DNA of 36,762 nucleotides from Pseudomonas sp. Leaf48 (GTDB lineage: Bacteria; Pseudomonadota; Gammaproteobacteria; Pseudomonadales; Pseudomonadaceae). The stretch spans positions 56,234 to 92,995 of the forward strand of contig NZ_LMLH01000014.1 in the NCBI RefSeq assembly GCF_001421885.1, read 5' to 3'. The notes beneath the pieces were generated by a model, which was not told where the DNA came from, searched no databases, and worked only from the letters and a program-made list of their open reading frames with translations. The number at the start of each line of letters is the position of its first letter. Position 1 is the stretch's first letter. Of the stretch, positions 34,141 through 36,762 are shown piece by piece. The translations under genes and the position numbers were made by a program.

Positions 34141-35514
34141 ATGAACATGCAGCTCAAACACAAAATCGTCGCCCTCGGCATTCTGCCGCTGGTGCTGGCC
34201 ATTGCCGTCATCTGCGCCCTGGTGATTTCCCTCAACCGCCAACTGGGTGATCAACAGGCGCAACTGATCGAAGACAGCATTCTGGCGAGCAAGCGCGCCG
34301 AACTAAAAAACTACGTGGAAATGGCGCAAAGCCTGATCGCCCCCCTGTACGACGACGGCCACGGTGACGCCCGCGCCCAGCAACAAGTGCTGGAAGAACT
34401 GCGCAAGCTCAGCTTCGGCATCAACGGCTACTTCTTCGTCTATGACCACGAAGGCCGCAGCCTGATGCACGCGCGGCAATCGGAGCTGGTGGGCCAATAC
34501 CTGTGGGACATGAAAGACCCCCACGGCCTGCCGGTGATTCAGGCGCTGCTGCAAAGCGCGAAATCGGGCGAAGGCTTCCAGCGCTACGCCTGGAACAAGC
34601 CCTCCTCCGGCCAGGTGACCGACAAGCTCGCCTACGTGGTGATGCTCGATCGCTGGGGCTGGATGCTCGGCACCGGCATCTACCTCGAAGACGTCGAGCG
34701 CGCCACCCAGCAGGCCCGCGCCGAAGTGGCCATGGGCATCCGCAAGACCATGATGGCGATTGCCGTGGTCGCCCTGGTGGCGGTGCTGTTCGTCTTCGCC
34801 AGCGGCATGACCCTCAACGTCAGCGAACATCGCCTGGCCGACAAAAAACTGCAGCGCCTGACCCAGCGCATCGTCAGCCTGCAGGAAGAAGAACGCTCGC
34901 GCGTCTCCCGTGAACTGCACGACGGCATCAGTCAGGTGCTGGTGTCGATCAAATTCCAGTTCGAACTGGCCAGCCATCTGCTGGAACGCGGCCAACCCCA
35001 CGACAAGGGCTTGAGCACACTCAAAGACGCCACCGAGCGTCTGGGCGATGCCATCGGCGAAGTCCGCAGTCTCTCCCACGACCTGCGCTCCTCCCTGCTC
35101 GACACCCTCGGCCTGTCCGCGGCCATCGGCCAACTGGCCGCGGAATTCGAGCAGCGCAGCGGGCTGACCGTGACCTATGACGAAAATGAATTCGACTGCC
35201 AACTGGTCGACGGCGCGGCGGTTTCGCTGTTCCGCATCGTCCAGGAAGGCCTGACCAACATCGAACGCCATGCCCGGGCAAAGAACGTTTCCATTACCCT
35301 GCGCGGCTGCGATAAAAACGTACGGCTAACCGTGGTCGACGACGGCATCGGTTTCAACGTCGCCCAAGTCGAGCGTTTGCACGCCGGTATCGGCCTGCGC
35401 AACATCCGCGAGCGAGTCGCGCATTTTGGCGGGCGCTTCGAGCTGATCTCGATGCCCGGAAGAAGTGAGCTGGACGTGCTGTTGCCGATGACACCGCCCG
35501 CCACGAAACGCTGA
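34141..35514 (+). CDS. Cache-domain sensor histidine kinase (HisKA_3 type)
   Basis: A 457-residue protein. Helix 1 spans about residues 9-31 (IVALGILPLVLAIAVICALVI). A periplasmic single-Cache domain spans about 34-195 with SFGINGYFFVYDHEGRSLMHARQSELVG and LAYVVMLDRWGWMLGTGIYLEDV. Helix 2 is about 201-222. The dimerisation/phosphoacceptor segment has ERSRVSRELHDGISQ with His260. The ATPase domain shows N-box TNIERHA and G-box DDGIGFN (about 400). It should phosphorylate the NarL-type regulator that follows 30 bases downstream. Small carboxylates are known ligands of such Cache folds. Confidence 0.9.
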   Translation: MNMQLKHKIVALGILPLVLAIAVICALVISLNRQLGDQQAQLIEDSILASKRAELKNYVEMAQSLIAPLYDDGHGDARAQQQVLEELRKLSFGINGYFFVYDHEGRSLMHARQSELVGQYLWDMKDPHGLPVIQALLQSAKSGEGFQRYAWNKPSSGQVTDKLAYVVMLDRWGWMLGTGIYLEDVERATQQARAEVAMGIRKTMMAIAVVALVAVLFVFASGMTLNVSEHRLADKKLQRLTQRIVSLQEEERSRVSRELHDGISQVLVSIKFQFELASHLLERGQPHDKGLSTLKDATERLGDAIGEVRSLSHDLRSSLLDTLGLSAAIGQLAAEFEQRSGLTVTYDENEFDCQLVDGAAVSLFRIVQEGLTNIERHARAKNVSITLRGCDKNVRLTVVDDGIGFNVAQVERLHAGIGLRNIRERVAHFGGRFELISMPGRSELDVLLPMTPPATKR

Positions 35515-35543
35515 GCCGGCCCACAACAAGAGTGAATACCTGC

Positions 35544-36176
35544 ATGAACCTGCCCTCCCCGATCCGCGTCGCCCTGGTCGACGATCACTCCCTGGTCCGC
35601 GACGGGATCAAGGCGCTGCTGGCCGTCATGGACTTTCTGCAAGTGGTGGGCGAAGCCGAAAACGGCGCCGAGGCAATCGAGATGGTCGGACGCTGCCAGC
35701 CGGACCTGCTGCTGGTCGACATCAGCCTGCCAGACATGAACGGCCTGGAGCTGACCCGGGTGCTGCGCAGCCAATACCCCGCCCTCAAGGTGCTGGTGCT
35801 GAGCATGTACGACAATTACGAGTACGTCAGTGAGTCGCTGCGCTCGGGTGCCAGCGGCTACGTGTTGAAGAACGCCCCCTCACGGGAAATCATCGCCGCC
35901 ATCGAAGCCATCACCAGCGGCGGGACCTTCTACAGCGCCGAAATCGCCCAACGGCTGATCGCCGACAGGCATACCGACAACGAACTGACCCCGAGGGAAA
36001 GCCAGGTGCTGTCGAAGATGGCCCAAGGGCTGAACAACAAGGAAATGGCCCGGGAACTGGACATCAGCGTCCGCACGGTAGAGACACACCGCTTGAGCAT
36101 CCGGCGCAAGCTCAACATCGACAAGCCTGCGGCGCTGGTCAAATACGCCATCGATCATGGCCTCATCTCCCGATAA
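35544..36176 (+). CDS. NarL/FixJ-family response regulator
   Basis: The ATG at 35544 is preferred; a GTG at 35532 would add four residues. It gives 210 residues. The receiver has IRVALVDDHSLVRDG, the phosphoacceptor Asp59 in LLLVDISLPDMNG, and the Lys in SGYVLKNA. The C-terminal LuxR-type HTH is ELTPRESQVLSKMAQGLNNKEMARELDISVRTVETHRLSIRRKL. It is paired with the upstream kinase in one transcript. A perfect palindrome between the kinase and cstA may be its target. Confidence 0.92.
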   Translation: MNLPSPIRVALVDDHSLVRDGIKALLAVMDFLQVVGEAENGAEAIEMVGRCQPDLLLVDISLPDMNGLELTRVLRSQYPALKVLVLSMYDNYEYVSESLRSGASGYVLKNAPSREIIAAIEAITSGGTFYSAEIAQRLIADRHTDNELTPRESQVLSKMAQGLNNKEMARELDISVRTVETHRLSIRRKLNIDKPAALVKYAIDHGLISR

Positions 36177-36206
36177 CACCCCGAATCCTGTATCCACTAC
36201 AAAACC

Positions 36207-36297
36207 TGTGGGAGCGGGCTTGCTCGCGAAGGTGATGTGTCAGTCGACAACATTGCTGGCTAAGCCGACGCCTTCGCGAGCAAGCCCACTCCCACAA
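36207..36297. repeat. Inverted REP pair
   Basis: TGTGGGAGCGGGCTTGCTCG (36207 onward) and the inverted CTTCGCGAGCAAGCCCACTC (from 36272) share arms with the 33939-34028 pair apart from one base. Confidence 0.85.
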
Positions 36298-36421
36298 GGG
36301 GGTGACCAATCACCCATTGACCGCATCGATAGTCACCATCATCTCAATGAAGTTCTCTTAAAAAATCCCCGGCGTAACATCTGCTCCATACCAACCCATA
36401 AACACCCCGGAGCACACGATC

Positions 36422-36762
36422 ATGAAACGCCAGACCCTCCTCAGCATCGCTTTCTCGGTTTTCGCAGTTAACGCTTTTGCCGCTACCTCTGCTCAACCTG
36501 TGGTCGCTGAAGGCGGCTCGGATCGTCTGATTGAAAGCCGTGTGGCCGAGGGTGGTTCCGATCGCCTGATCGAGAATCGTGTGGCTGAAGGTGGTTCGGA
36601 TCGCCTGCTGGAAAAACGTGTCGCTGAAGGTGGCTCTGACAAACTGCTGCAGAACCGCGTCGCTGAAGGTGGTTCCGACAAGCTCCTGCAAAACCGCGTC
36701 GCTGAAGGTGGTTCCGACAAGCTCCTGCAGAACCGCGTGGCTGAGGGTGGCTCCGACAAGCT
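36422..36762 (+). CDS. Secreted 13-residue tandem-repeat protein (incomplete at window end)
   Basis: The ATG at 36422 follows CGGAG and opens MKRQTLLSIAFSVFAVNAFA, a signal peptide. From residue 28 the chain is a perfect tandem of 13 residues, VAEGGSD(R/K)L(I/L)(E/Q)xR. Six complete units (39 bp each, starting 36503) and a partial seventh reach the window edge. Units 4 onwards are nearly identical at DNA level, suggesting recent expansion. Similar Pseudomonas proteins carry the database name phage infection protein, which I recall only loosely. It is predicted periplasmic or secreted. Confidence 0.8.
   Translation, partial: MKRQTLLSIAFSVFAVNAFAATSAQPVVAEGGSDRLIESRVAEGGSDRLIENRVAEGGSDRLLEKRVAEGGSDKLLQNRVAEGGSDKLLQNRVAEGGSDKLLQNRVAEGGSDK

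Overview
The window looks like a chromosome segment of a Pseudomonas, most likely of the P. fluorescens group. The reasons are high-GC coding sequence, Pseudomonas-type REP palindromes (TGTGGGAGCGGGCTTGCTCGCGAA and variants) between genes, an OprD-family porin, a CstA/YbdD pair, Kup and KatG with pseudomonad gene structure, and a 13-residue-repeat secreted protein known from this group. There are no rRNA or tRNA genes, no CRISPR array, and no intact insertion sequence or prophage. The organism call is inference from these features.

Layout. 0-1.2 kb: REP elements and a secreted CAP-domain protein. 1.2-3.5 kb: the 5' remnant of a truncated gene, a beta-propeller protein and a winged-helix regulator. 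3.6-5.4 kb: an organic-hydroperoxide island (ohrR, two tandem ohr paralogues, a His/Asn/Gly-repeat micro-ORF) with four related operator-like palindromes. 5.5-12.1 kb: a minus-strand catabolic cluster (OprD porin, MFS transporter, AraC activator, opine-dehydrogenase-like enzyme, 3-hydroxyacyl-CoA-dehydrogenase-like enzyme) with two matching AraC-type direct-repeat sites and a duplicated 5' leader. 12.3-13.6 kb: an HSL-family esterase and REP elements. 13.6-17.1 kb: Kup K+ transporter, secreted endonuclease I with an added zinc-binding tail, and a 27-residue membrane micro-ORF.

17.2-20.6 kb: a fatty-acid-hydroxylase-family membrane enzyme, a decayed VIT-like membrane gene, a YiaW/YiaV-like pair and a 43-residue membrane micro-ORF. 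20.9-27 kb: a reverse-transsulfuration pair (cystathionine beta-synthase and gamma-lyase), then a four-gene PhnD-type ABC importer. 27-31 kb: a YdeI-like protein, a periplasmic cupin and catalase-peroxidase KatG. 31.2-36.2 kb: a small membrane protein, ybdD-cstA on the minus strand, and a divergent Cache-domain histidine kinase with a NarL-type response regulator; a perfect 30-bp palindrome lies between them. The window ends inside a gene for a secreted protein made of 13-residue tandem repeats.

How the genes work together. Three units stand out. In the ohr island, OhrR probably represses itself and each ohr copy through ATCGnnnnCGAT-type sites. In the porin-to-dehydrogenase cluster, the AraC protein probably activates both the transport end and the enzyme end through paired ATTGCGCAGC repeats. 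At the cstA locus, a kinase/regulator pair probably senses a small carboxylate and controls an uptake system. The substrate of the dehydrogenase cluster cannot be read from the sequence.
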